Notes: a model not told the origin generated them from the letters alone. 64,000 bases of DNA from Chthoniobacterales bacterium (GCA_039930045.1 JBDSQB010000016.1:186001-250000); one strand, 5' to 3'. Shown: positions 53,636-62,694, numbered from the stretch's first letter. Translations and numbers: made by a program.

Positions 53636-54685
53636 GGTCAGGTGTTGGGCTTGCTGGTAGATGTCGGTGCGGAAAAATTCGTGCAGGCGATGCGCGGGAA
53701 TGGCCGCCGGATCGGGAAACAAACCGTGCGCCTTCATCTGGCCGCAGACCCAGCGGCCGCGTTCGAGCGTGGGTTCATTGGCCAGCGGCCCGGAGAAAAC
53801 GTGGAAGTCGGGCATTTTTTCCACGCGACCGTGGCCGAGATCGAAGAGCCCGCCCAAACTCGCCCGCACAGCCTGGATGGGGACGTTGAGATATTTGCGC
53901 TGGGCCAGACTCTCGGCCACACGCTCGCGATTTTCCGGCAACTGGCAGAACTGGCACGCCTCGATCAAGGCGGCGATGAGAGCCAGATGCTGTGGAGCCT
54001 TTTCCTCGGCAAAACTCTGGCGGACCAGCAATGCCTTCTCGGGGTGACCCGGAGCCAGCTCGCTGCTGCAGGCGACGATCCAACCCTGTTTTTTCATCAC
54101 CGCCATCGAGTTCCAGGGTTCTCCGACGCAATAGCCGTCGATATGGCCCGCGTGCAGATTCGCCAGCATTTGCGGCGGCGGCACCACGACGATTCTCACA
54201 TCCTGATCTGGCGTGATGCGGTTTTGCAGCAGCCAGGAACGCATCAGGAAATTATGCGAGGCAAAGTGGCTGGTGACGGCGAAGACGTAATCGCGTTCTT
54301 TTCGTTTTACCTCGTCCTGCAGCGAGAGGCCATTGCGCACGCCGCGCTTCCAGAGCGATTCGGAGAGCGTGATCGCATTGCCATGGAGGTTAAAAATAAA
54401 ACCCGTCAGACACGGCGCGGCGATGGAACCCAGACCGCAACTAGCGGCGATCACCGAGCCCGCCGGGGCGTGGGCGGCGTCGAGTTCCTTATAAATGATC
54501 TTGTCGCGGATCGTCGCCCAGCCCGCCTCGCGATGGAGTCGGACGGCGATGCCATGTTTCGCAAACAAACCCAACTCCGCCGCCATGATGACGGGAGCAG
54601 CATCGACCAGCGGCACGAAGCCGAGTTGGAGCGCTATGGATGATTTGGTGGCAGGCACTGTGAATTTTTTGTTCATCCCCGACAT
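53627..54685 (-). CDS. NasS-like cytoplasmic nitrate-binding protein
   Basis: 352 residues, paralogue of NrtA but without signal peptide, so cytoplasmic. Conserved binding motifs are LQLGFVPLVDAAPVIMAAEL near the start, RLHREAGWATIRDK, and GHIDGYCVGEPWNSMA, the nitrate-site block of the family. In characterised systems NasS binds nitrate and releases the RNA antiterminator NasT. No NasT (ANTAR) gene lies in this window, so the output is unknown; it could also be a soluble transporter part. ATG 54685 or 54676 are likely; the open frame upstream starts with GTG. Its end joins the GTTAG repeats and the nrtA start. Confidence 0.82.
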   Translation of the reverse strand: MSGMNKKFTVPATKSSIALQLGFVPLVDAAPVIMAAELGLFAKHGIAVRLHREAGWATIRDKIIYKELDAAHAPAGSVIAASCGLGSIAAPCLTGFIFNLHGNAITLSESLWKRGVRNGLSLQDEVKRKERDYVFAVTSHFASHNFLMRSWLLQNRITPDQDVRIVVVPPPQMLANLHAGHIDGYCVGEPWNSMAVMKKQGWIVACSSELAPGHPEKALLVRQSFAEEKAPQHLALIAALIEACQFCQLPENRERVAESLAQRKYLNVPIQAVRASLGGLFDLGHGRVEKMPDFHVFSGPLANEPTLERGRWVCGQMKAHGLFPDPAAIPAHRLHEFFRTDIYQQAQHLTKT

Positions 54686-54767
54686 AGCCGCCCGTGTGCC
54701 AGATTTAGCGATTGGATGCAGAAACAGATTGCAACTCACACATGCATACCATTAAAAAAATTCATAG
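54686..54767. promoter_or_regulatory. divergent control region between nasS-like and LysR genes
   Basis: 82-bp spacer that must hold the promoters of the nitrate operon and of the regulator gene. It contains a palindromic pair TGCA-N9-TGCA (54717-54733) and an A/T-rich patch (CATTAAAAAAATTCATAG) just before the LysR ATG. LysR proteins usually bind such spacers; the exact box is not certain. Confidence 0.4.
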
Positions 54768-55676
54768 ATGGCCCAACTGATTGATAGTAAGCAACTTCGC
54801 GCCTTTGCAACGCTCGCCAAGACGGGAAGCTTCACGCAGACCGCGCGCCAATTAGGTGTGACTCAATCGGCGATAAGCCATGCGGTGAAGGGTTTGGAGG
54901 CCGATGTGGGGTGTCGTCTTTTAGACAGAGTGGGTAAAAGCGTGATCCTGAATCAGGCCGGTGAGCAGTTTCTAACTCGAGCCGAAAAGATCCTCAAAGA
55001 GATGTCGGAGGCTCGCACGGAACTTGGCAAGCTCGGCAAATGGGGCACGAGCCGGCTGCGCATCGGTGCCAGCACCACAGCCTGCCAGTATATTATTCCA
55101 GCAGTGCTGCGAGAGTTTAAAGAAAGTTTCCCACAGTGCTCGATTGCGATCCAAGTTGGCGACACACCGGAAAATATCGAGGCGCTGCGCTCGCATCAGA
55201 TCGATCTGGCGGTGAACCTCGAACCGCGCCGCGACGACTTGCTGGAGTTCCGCGAATTGTTCACCGACGAACTGCAATTTCTCGTCAGCCCGCTCCATCC
55301 GTGGGCGGTGAGCGGACGGGCGGACCGGAGCGAGATCGCGGCGCAGAATTACATTGTTTACAGCAAGAAAAGTTACACCTTCGAGATCATTGAATGGTAT
55401 TTCCGCGAGGAGGGCATCTCGCTGCACAGTTTGCTGGAACTCGGCAACATGGAGGCGATCAAGGAACTCGTGAAACTCGGCCTCGGCATCAGCGTGCTCG
55501 CGCCGTGGACCGCCGACAAGGAGCTCACCGAGCAATCACTCGTCGCCGTGCCGCTGGGCAAACGGAAACTCAAGAGACGCTGGGGCGTGCTGCATTGGCG
55601 CGAGCGTCGGCTGAGTCTGGCTGAGGAAACTTTCATCGGCCTCTGCGAAACGGTTTGCGCTGGATTGGGAGGTTAG
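54768..55676 (+). CDS. LysR family transcriptional regulator, probable nitrate-operon activator
   Basis: 302 residues. The amino-terminal winged helix is LRAFATLAKTGSFTQTARQL followed by GVTQSAISHAVKGLEADVGC, a clear LysR DNA-binding domain, then a coiled linker and a two-lobe ligand-binding domain (residues 90-295), as in CysB and NtcB. It is divergent from the nitrate genes across an 82-bp spacer, the classic LysR position. The likely ligand is a nitrogen or nitrite signal, by analogy with NtcB, but the sequence does not show this. A GAGGTTAG word marks its last codons. Confidence 0.92.
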   Translation: MAQLIDSKQLRAFATLAKTGSFTQTARQLGVTQSAISHAVKGLEADVGCRLLDRVGKSVILNQAGEQFLTRAEKILKEMSEARTELGKLGKWGTSRLRIGASTTACQYIIPAVLREFKESFPQCSIAIQVGDTPENIEALRSHQIDLAVNLEPRRDDLLEFRELFTDELQFLVSPLHPWAVSGRADRSEIAAQNYIVYSKKSYTFEIIEWYFREEGISLHSLLELGNMEAIKELVKLGLGISVLAPWTADKELTEQSLVAVPLGKRKLKRRWGVLHWRERRLSLAEETFIGLCETVCAGLGG

Positions 55677-55820
55677 AAAACCCATTGCTGCGGGGTGGAA
55701 TCCGGGTAGTTATTTAGCAAGCACTCTCAGGGGCCAGCCCTATGGACCACTTCAGGTTTGATGACAAGCTGGAGCCCGGTTGCTTGACGTTTTATTCACT
55801 TTCAATCGGTCCGCAGCCCC

Positions 55821-58800
55821 ATGAGCAACTCCCATTCACATTCGTCTGACGAGGAAAACGACTCCGGCAAGGGCGGACTTCCAGACGTTTCACCGGACTG
55901 TGTGGAGCAGGAGGCAGTGGACGAAATCGACAACATCGTGCCGAGCTACGGCTACCAGATGCTGCCGATGGTTTGCCTCGGCGGCTCGGCGGGCGGGATT
56001 CAGGCGTTGCGGGAGTTTTTCGAGGCGATGCCGGCGGAGAGCGGAATGGTTTTCGTCGTCATCCTGCACCTCTCGCCGGAGCACGAGAGTACGATCGCCG
56101 ACATTCTCCAGCGCTCGACGAAGATGCGGGTCAAACAGGCAAACGATGGCGAAAAAGTCGAGGCCAACTCGGTTTACGTCATTCCGCCGGGCAAACATCT
56201 CACCGCGACCGACGGCCATTTGCGTCTAACTCCGCTAGAGCGCGTGCGCGGGAAACGTGTGGCGGTCGATCTGTTTTTCCGGTCGCTGGCCGACTCGCAT
56301 GGGCCGCATTCCGCCGCCATCGTTCTCTCTGGGGCCGACGGCGACGGAGCGCTCGGCATCAAGCGGATCAAGGAACGCGGCGGGCTGACCATCGCCCAGG
56401 ATCCGAACGAGGCGCAAACCTCCTCCATGCCGATCTCGGCCATCAACACGGGCATGATCGACTGGGTGCTGCCCGTGCAGGAAATGCCCCGGCGATTGGT
56501 GAATTATTTCGAGCTGGAAAAAAGGGTCATTGTTCCCTCCGAGGACGGACCGCAACCCGCCATTTCGCCAGCGCCCGAGCCCTCGGAGAGCGAGACCGCG
56601 CTGCGCGAGGTGCTGGCATTTTTGCGGACGCGGACCGGGCGCGACTTCAGCTATTACAAACGCGCCACCATTCTACGCGGCATCTCGCGCAGGATGCAGG
56701 TGAATGGAGTGGACGACCTCCCTGCGTATCTCGCCTTTCTGCGGATGCACACGGGCGAAGCCGGGGCGTTGTTGCAGGATTTGCTCATCTCGGTGACGAA
56801 TTTTTTCCGCGACCGTGAGGCCTTTGAGGCGCTGGAGGCGCGCATCCCGGAGCTGTTCAAAAACAAGGGACCGTCGGACAGTGTGCGTGTCTGGGTCGCC
56901 GCCTGCGCCACGGGTGAGGAGGCGTATTCCGTCGTTATGCTGCTCACGGAATATGCCAGCACACTGGCCACGCCGCCCTCGCTCCAGGTCTTCGCCACGG
57001 ACCTCCATGACGAAGTCGTGCAGATCGGGCGCAATGGCATCTATCCCATGGCCATTGAGGAGGACGTCTCGGAGGAACGCCTGCGCCGGTTTTTCATCAA
57101 GGTCCACGACGGCTACCGCGTTCGCCGCGAAATTCGGGAGGCGGTGCTTTTCGCCTCGCACGATCTGCTGAAGGATTCACCGTTTTCCCGGCTCGACATG
57201 GTGACGTGCCGCAACCTCCTGATTTACCTCAATCGCGAGGCGCAGGCGCGGGCGCTGGATATTTTCCATTTCGCGCTGCGGCTGGAGGGACTGCTATTTC
57301 TCGGCTCGTCGGAGTCGGTCGAGGACGGCTCGCTGCTCTTCCGGATTCTGGACAAGAAATTTCGCATCTACGCGCATCAATCCGTCGCCCGGAGCAATCT
57401 CCCCATGCCGATGGGTTCCGGCGTGGTGTCGCGCTCCTATCAAGTGCATCCGGGCTCGCACAGCCTCATCGTCGCGGGCCGGCAGTTCAATCCTACTCAG
57501 GTGCCTCTGCCGCTGCCCGGCGTCATTGAGGACCGGGAAAATCGTCCGACTTGGAGCGCAATCCACTTTCATTTGATCGAGCGGCTCGCGCCGCCCTCCA
57601 TCTTGGTAAATGCCGATTACGAGATCTTTCACATGTCGGAATCAGCCGGCCGTTTCCTCCAGCACACCGGCGGCGAACCGACCAAGAATCTATTGCAACT
57701 CGTCCACCCGACGCTGCGAATCGAGTTGCGGGCGACTCTCTTTCGCGCGGCGCAAAGCGGCGAGGAGGCCGAGGCCGTGCGGGTGCCATTCGACCAAAAC
57801 GGCAAGCCCCATCGTGCGAACATCCGCGTCTCGCCCGTCGGCGACGTGGCCCCGGGTTATCTGCTCGTCGTCTTCGCCGTCGAGGAGGTCTCCACGGAGG
57901 AACGCAGGGAACCGTCGGTGAAAACCAACGATTCGGTCCTGCAAAATCTCGAAAAAGAGCTGACGCACGTGAAGGCCAACCTGCGCGACACCATCGAGCA
58001 ATACGAGGCGGGCACGGAGGAATTGAAGGCGAGCAACGAGGAATTGCAGGCGATGAACGAGGAACTCCGCTCGGCCACGGAGGAGCTCGAGACGAGTCGC
58101 GAGGAACTGCAATCGGTAAACGAGGAACTGACTACGGTGAACCTCGAAATGAAGGGCAATGTCGATGAACTCGGCCAGGCCAACAGCGACTTGCACAATT
58201 TGATGGCCTCGACCGACATCGCCACCATTTTCCTGGATCGCGAGCTGCGGATCATGCGTTTCACGCCGCCGGCGGTCGGGCTGTTTCATTTGATTTCGAG
58301 TGACATCGGACGACCCCTGGCCGACTTGAAGCACCGACTGGAATACCCCAGTCTCATTCCCGATGCTGCGAGCGTGCTGAAGACGCTGGCTGTGGTCCGT
58401 CGCGAGGTTTCCAGCGGGTCCGAATGGTATCTGGTCCGAATGCTGCCTTACCGCACGATTGAGGATCACATCAATGGCGTCGTCCTCACTTTTGTGGACA
58501 TCACGGAGTCGCGCCAGGCGCATCTGGCATTGCGTGATTCCGAGGAGCGGATGCGTTTCGCGCTGGAGGCGGCGAACATCTACGGATGGGAAATGGACCC
58601 GGCGACTGGCCAGGTGCGTTACGTCGGCAACCGCACGCGAGTGCTTGGCTTCACCCTGCCGGAGACTCGCCCGGAGATTATCGACATCATTCACCCGGAG
58701 GATCGCGCGCGGGTGGAGGACGCATTCGAGAAGGCGCTCGCGGAGAATGGCCGGTTCGACTCGGAGTTCCGCTTCGTGCATCCAGACACGGGGGAAATCG

Positions 58801-61800
58801 TTTGGCAAAGCTCCCATGGCGTCTTCTTGGAGCGAAACGGCCAGGGTCGTTTCGTGGGCATCACGCATAACATCACCGAACGCAAACGCAGCGAGGCGAC
58901 GCGGATGAATTTCCGCCAGATCTTCGAGAGCGCACCGGGCAAATACGTCGTGATCGAGCCCGACACCTGCAAGATCATGGCCGTGAGCGACGCCTATTTG
59001 CAGGCAACCGGGACGACCCGCGACACGTTGATGAACCGCAGCATCTTCGAGATTTTTTCCGAGGATTCGCAGGAGCAAACGCAGACCAGCGAGAACATGC
59101 GGGCCTCCTTCGAGCGGGTGCGAAAGGAGAAACGCGCCGACCCCATGGCGGTCCAGTATTACCCGCTGACCAACCCCGACGGACAACTCGAGGAGCGTTG
59201 GTGGAGCCCGGTCAACGCGCCCATTTTTGGAGAAGGCGGCGAGCTAGCCTACATCATTCACCGCGTCGAGGACGTCACGCCGTTCATCCAGCGCAAACGC
59301 GGCGAGGGCCGGGAGGACGAGGCGTTTTCCGAGCTGGAGGATCGCACCAAACTCATCGAGGCCGACATCATTCTGCGCGGCCAGGAGTTGCAGCAAGCCA
59401 ACGAGCAACTCCTCGACACCCGCGCCCGGCTTGAGGCCACGCTCTCCGCCGCCGAGATCGCCACCTGGACTTGGGACATTCCCAACGACCGGCTCATCGC
59501 TGATAAGAATGCCACCCGCCTCTTCGCCGTCACGCCCGAGGAGGCCGCCGGTGGTCCGCTCTCAGCTTACCTCCGCAGCGTGCATGAGGACGATCGTCCG
59601 CCGCTGGAGGCCGCCCTGGCCGAGGCGATGAAGAACGGGGATTTTGAAGCCGAATACCGCGTCTATGACCAGGACAGCGCACTCCGCTGGGTCGTGGCGC
59701 GGGGTGTCATCGAGTTTGATTCCGATGGAAAACCGATCCGCTTCCCTGGCGTGCTCATCGACATCACCGAGCGCAAACAAGCCGAAACCCTGCTCCTCGA
59801 ACAGAAGAACATCCTCGAACTCATCATCAGCGGCCATCCCCTGGCCGAGTGCCTCACCGAACTCACCGCCTCTGTCGTCCGCCTCCAGCCCCACGCGCGG
59901 GGCGTGATCCTCGTGGCCGACGAGGCGCGCACGAGATTTCCCCACGCTTATTCAGCTGACCTTGATCCCACGTTTGGCGAAGGCTTGAGCGACGCTCCGA
60001 TCAGCGAACTCGTCACCGGCACCACCGCCGAAGGGGTTTACCTCTACAACCCGGTGACTTGCATCGATATTGCGAACGAGGAGAAATGGTCCCAGTCCTG
60101 GCGCGATCTTTGCCTTGCCCATGGTATTCGCGCCTGCCACTCCGAGCCCGTCATTGGCGGCGACGGACAGCCCATCGCGTCGTTCTTGCTCTGCTTCGAC
60201 GAGGCGCGCCCACCGAGCGAATGGGAGCTGCGCATCGCTAGTTTTGGAGCCTACGTGGCCAGCATTATTCTGGAGCGCGACCGCGCCGCCAACGCTCTCA
60301 GCGAGAGCGAGGAACATCTCCGGCTGATCGTCGAAAACGCCCGCGAATATGCCATTTTCTCAATGGACTTGGATCGGCGTGTCACCAGTTGGAACTCGGG
60401 TGCGGAGCGCCTCCTGGGCTTTACGTGCGACGAAATCATCGGTCAGCCCGCAGACATCATCTTCACTCCGGAGGATCGCGCGAACAACATCCCGCAGACC
60501 GAGGCCTCGGTGGCGCTGCGCGATGGCCGCTCGATGGATGAACGCTGGCACATTCGCAAAAATCTGGAGCGTTTCTGGGGCAGCGGCGTGATGATGGCCA
60601 TGCAGGACGGGGCCGGGAAAAAGGTCGGGCTGGTGAAAATCTTCCGAGATATGACTGAGGCTCGTCTCGCCGATCAGGCCCGCCGCCAGGCCGAGGAACG
60701 CTTCCGGGTCTTCGTCGAATCCGTCCAGGATTACGCCATTTTTCTACTCGATGCCGAGGGAAACATCACGAGTTGGAATCAGGGTGCGGCCCGCATCACC
60801 GGCTACAATGAGGAGGAAGTCCTCGGCCAGCATTTCTCCCTTTTTGAGGTGCCCGAGGACAACGTCCGCCGCAACCTGGCCGAGCTGGAAATGGTGAACG
60901 CCCGCCGTCTGGGCCGCTCCGAGAACGAAAGCTGGCGCATGCGCAAAAATGGCGAGCACTACTGGGTCAATGAAATCATGATCCCGCTGCAGGAGGGCTT
61001 TGCCAAGATCAGCCGCGACCTCACCGAGCGGAAAATGTTTGAGGACGAGCTCACCAAGCTCCTCGCCGCCGAGCAGACCGCCCGCGCCGAGGCCGAGGCC
61101 GCCGGCCATGCCAAGGATAACTTCCTCGCGGTGCTTTCCCATGAATTGCGCACCCCGCTCACGCCTGTGCTGATGGCCGTTTACAGTCTGGCCAAGATGC
61201 CCGAGATGGGCGCTTTGCCCGAGTATGTTGGCGAATCTTTCGCGATGATCCAGCGCAACATTCTCCTCGAAGCCCGGCTGATCGACGATCTGCTCGACCT
61301 CACCCGCATCGTCCACGGCAAGATGGAACTCGAGCGCGACCCGGTCGATCTGCACCAGATCGTGCGCCATGCCGTGGAGATTTCGCAGGGTGACCTTCAA
61401 GCCAAAGAGCAAAAGCTCGAGGTCCGGCTCGAAGCCGAATCGCCACAGGTCAGCGGCGACAAATCGCGCCTCCAACAGGTCTTCTGGAACCTCCTGAAAA
61501 ACGCCTCCAAGTTCACCCCCGAGCAGGGCGCCATCACCATCCGCAGCTGGAACGAGCCGGGATCCATCGTGGTCTCCGTCACCGACACCGGCATCGGCAT
61601 TGCCCCCGAATCGCTCACGCAAATCTTCGAGGCCTTTACCCAGGCCAACGAAACCATCAAGCGCCGGTTCGGCGGCCTCGGCCTCGGTCTGGCCATCGCC
61701 AACGCCACTGTCACCGGCCTTGGCGGCACGCTCGATGCCCAGAGCGAAGGCGAGAAAAAAGGCGCGACCTTCGTGGTGCGACTCCCCATTTTATCAGCGA

Positions 61801-61814
61801 AATCGGAAGGTTGA
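55821..61814 (+). CDS. CheB-CheR-PAS hybrid sensor histidine kinase
   Basis: 1,997 residues, no membrane span. CheB-type methylesterase at residues 50-235: catalytic Ser in GGSAGG (54-59), His in ILHLSPEH (about 83), Asp in SGADGDGALG. CheR methyltransferase at 255-520: VTNFFRD, RVWVAACATGEEAYS (SAM site), VTCRNLLIYL. A PAS-like region (about 590-690) precedes a coiled coil (703-797, repeated EEL heptads), followed by several PAS domains (to about 1325), a GAF domain (about 1330-1490) and two more PAS. HisKA with phospho-His in FLAVLSHELRTPL (about 1774) and HATPase (DTGIGIAPE, GGLGLGLAIA) end the protein. No receiver domain; the next gene encodes one. No Shine-Dalgarno. Confidence 0.93.
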   Translation: MSNSHSHSSDEENDSGKGGLPDVSPDCVEQEAVDEIDNIVPSYGYQMLPMVCLGGSAGGIQALREFFEAMPAESGMVFVVILHLSPEHESTIADILQRSTKMRVKQANDGEKVEANSVYVIPPGKHLTATDGHLRLTPLERVRGKRVAVDLFFRSLADSHGPHSAAIVLSGADGDGALGIKRIKERGGLTIAQDPNEAQTSSMPISAINTGMIDWVLPVQEMPRRLVNYFELEKRVIVPSEDGPQPAISPAPEPSESETALREVLAFLRTRTGRDFSYYKRATILRGISRRMQVNGVDDLPAYLAFLRMHTGEAGALLQDLLISVTNFFRDREAFEALEARIPELFKNKGPSDSVRVWVAACATGEEAYSVVMLLTEYASTLATPPSLQVFATDLHDEVVQIGRNGIYPMAIEEDVSEERLRRFFIKVHDGYRVRREIREAVLFASHDLLKDSPFSRLDMVTCRNLLIYLNREAQARALDIFHFALRLEGLLFLGSSESVEDGSLLFRILDKKFRIYAHQSVARSNLPMPMGSGVVSRSYQVHPGSHSLIVAGRQFNPTQVPLPLPGVIEDRENRPTWSAIHFHLIERLAPPSILVNADYEIFHMSESAGRFLQHTGGEPTKNLLQLVHPTLRIELRATLFRAAQSGEEAEAVRVPFDQNGKPHRANIRVSPVGDVAPGYLLVVFAVEEVSTEERREPSVKTNDSVLQNLEKELTHVKANLRDTIEQYEAGTEELKASNEELQAMNEELRSATEELETSREELQSVNEELTTVNLEMKGNVDELGQANSDLHNLMASTDIATIFLDRELRIMRFTPPAVGLFHLISSDIGRPLADLKHRLEYPSLIPDAASVLKTLAVVRREVSSGSEWYLVRMLPYRTIEDHINGVVLTFVDITESRQAHLALRDSEERMRFALEAANIYGWEMDPATGQVRYVGNRTRVLGFTLPETRPEIIDIIHPEDRARVEDAFEKALAENGRFDSEFRFVHPDTGEIVWQSSHGVFLERNGQGRFVGITHNITERKRSEATRMNFRQIFESAPGKYVVIEPDTCKIMAVSDAYLQATGTTRDTLMNRSIFEIFSEDSQEQTQTSENMRASFERVRKEKRADPMAVQYYPLTNPDGQLEERWWSPVNAPIFGEGGELAYIIHRVEDVTPFIQRKRGEGREDEAFSELEDRTKLIEADIILRGQELQQANEQLLDTRARLEATLSAAEIATWTWDIPNDRLIADKNATRLFAVTPEEAAGGPLSAYLRSVHEDDRPPLEAALAEAMKNGDFEAEYRVYDQDSALRWVVARGVIEFDSDGKPIRFPGVLIDITERKQAETLLLEQKNILELIISGHPLAECLTELTASVVRLQPHARGVILVADEARTRFPHAYSADLDPTFGEGLSDAPISELVTGTTAEGVYLYNPVTCIDIANEEKWSQSWRDLCLAHGIRACHSEPVIGGDGQPIASFLLCFDEARPPSEWELRIASFGAYVASIILERDRAANALSESEEHLRLIVENAREYAIFSMDLDRRVTSWNSGAERLLGFTCDEIIGQPADIIFTPEDRANNIPQTEASVALRDGRSMDERWHIRKNLERFWGSGVMMAMQDGAGKKVGLVKIFRDMTEARLADQARRQAEERFRVFVESVQDYAIFLLDAEGNITSWNQGAARITGYNEEEVLGQHFSLFEVPEDNVRRNLAELEMVNARRLGRSENESWRMRKNGEHYWVNEIMIPLQEGFAKISRDLTERKMFEDELTKLLAAEQTARAEAEAAGHAKDNFLAVLSHELRTPLTPVLMAVYSLAKMPEMGALPEYVGESFAMIQRNILLEARLIDDLLDLTRIVHGKMELERDPVDLHQIVRHAVEISQGDLQAKEQKLEVRLEAESPQVSGDKSRLQQVFWNLLKNASKFTPEQGAITIRSWNEPGSIVVSVTDTGIGIAPESLTQIFEAFTQANETIKRRFGGLGLGLAIANATVTGLGGTLDAQSEGEKKGATFVVRLPILSAKSEG

Positions 61815-61845
61815 AAACACCGCAACTCCCTGATATTTCACCCCC

Positions 61846-62226
61846 ATGACCTCACCCGGCGTCACGCGTCCCCTCTGCATCTGTCTCGTAGAAAACCACC
61901 CCGACACCCTGCGTTTCCTGAAGCTGTATCTGGAGCAAAACGGCCATCAGGTTCACACCGCCGTCACTCTCGAACAAGCCCTGCGGCTGCTTGCCGAGTT
62001 GGATTGCGATGTGCTCCTGTCCGACATTGGCCTGCCCGACGGCGATGGCTGGGAACTCATGCGCCAGGTGTCCAAGCCGATCTACGGCATTGCGATGAGC
62101 GGTTTCGGAATGAATGCCGACCGCGAAAAAAGCCGTGCTGCCGGGTATCGTCATCACCTGCTGAAACCCTTTATGCCCGAGGAGTTGGATACGCTCCTCG
62201 CCGAAGCGATTCAAGAGCGGGGCTAA
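61846..62226 (+). CDS. single-domain response regulator (receiver)
   Basis: 126 residues, a stand-alone REC domain of CheY size. Phospho-acceptor is D60 in DVLLSDIGLPDGDG, the acidic pocket residues lie in VENHPDT near residue 16, the switch serine in IAMSGFG and the lysine in HLLKPF. No DNA-binding or output domain is attached. It starts 31 bp after the kinase stop and is its obvious partner, perhaps a phosphate shuttle or a chemotaxis-type output. The ATG has no Shine-Dalgarno sequence. Confidence 0.92.
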   Translation: MTSPGVTRPLCICLVENHPDTLRFLKLYLEQNGHQVHTAVTLEQALRLLAELDCDVLLSDIGLPDGDGWELMRQVSKPIYGIAMSGFGMNADREKSRAAGYRHHLLKPFMPEELDTLLAEAIQERG

Positions 62227-62355
62227 AGCATCATTTTCCGCGAAAGGGCGCGGGCTTGGAAGTGTGGCCGGTGATGGCACTTGAGGACAAGTGCCCTCCA
62301 AGGGGTGCTGGAGGGCATCGGTCCTCAGATGCTGGTTCCTCTCAATTCGGGAGTC

Positions 62356-62566
62356 GGAAATGGGTTTACTGTCGGGAGAAACCGCATTTCCGACCACAGG
62401 AATGGGGTTATTTTCCAGAAGACCTGCATTCCCGATCCCGGGAATGGGCTTATTTTCCAGAGGGTGGCCCTTTCGGGAGCCGGGAATGGACTTATTTTCC
62501 AGAGGGTAGCCCATTTCCGATCCCGACATGGAGGTATTGGCGAGAGGGTAGCCATTTCGGGATGGG
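62356..62566. repeat. 42-bp minisatellite, about five units
   Basis: Five head-to-tail units start at about 62356, 62399, 62441, 62483 and 62525; unit lengths are 43, 42, 42, 42 and 42 bp. Each opens with GG-A-ATGG, has TTATTTTCCAGAGGGT in the centre and ends in an imperfect CATTTCCGATCCC. Units 2-4 are most alike. Because 42 is a multiple of three, the array is open in several frames on both strands and gives a 14-residue peptide repeat (for example LENKPIPG on the minus strand). A real protein is not supported by the flanks. Confidence 0.85.
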
Positions 62567-62694
62567 TTTGGACAGAATTGGATAGAAATCTGTCCGAACC
62601 CTGCACTTTTTCCCGTAGAGCCCTCAAAGGGGACTTTCAGTGCTCTCAGCGGATATCCCGATTAGTCTTGTAAAAGCTGGAGCGTAAATGCCAA

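Noticed and set aside
57690-59186. 498-residue open frame on the minus strand
   Set aside because: Antisense to the large sensor kinase gene; Gln/His/Leu-rich shadow.
61852-62529. 225-residue open frame on the minus strand with LENKPIPG repeats
   Set aside because: The repeats come from the 42-bp minisatellite and the rest is antisense to the receiver gene; I report the DNA repeat, not a protein.
62356-62566. CRISPR array
   Set aside because: The units are directly adjacent with no unique spacers, and no cas gene is present.
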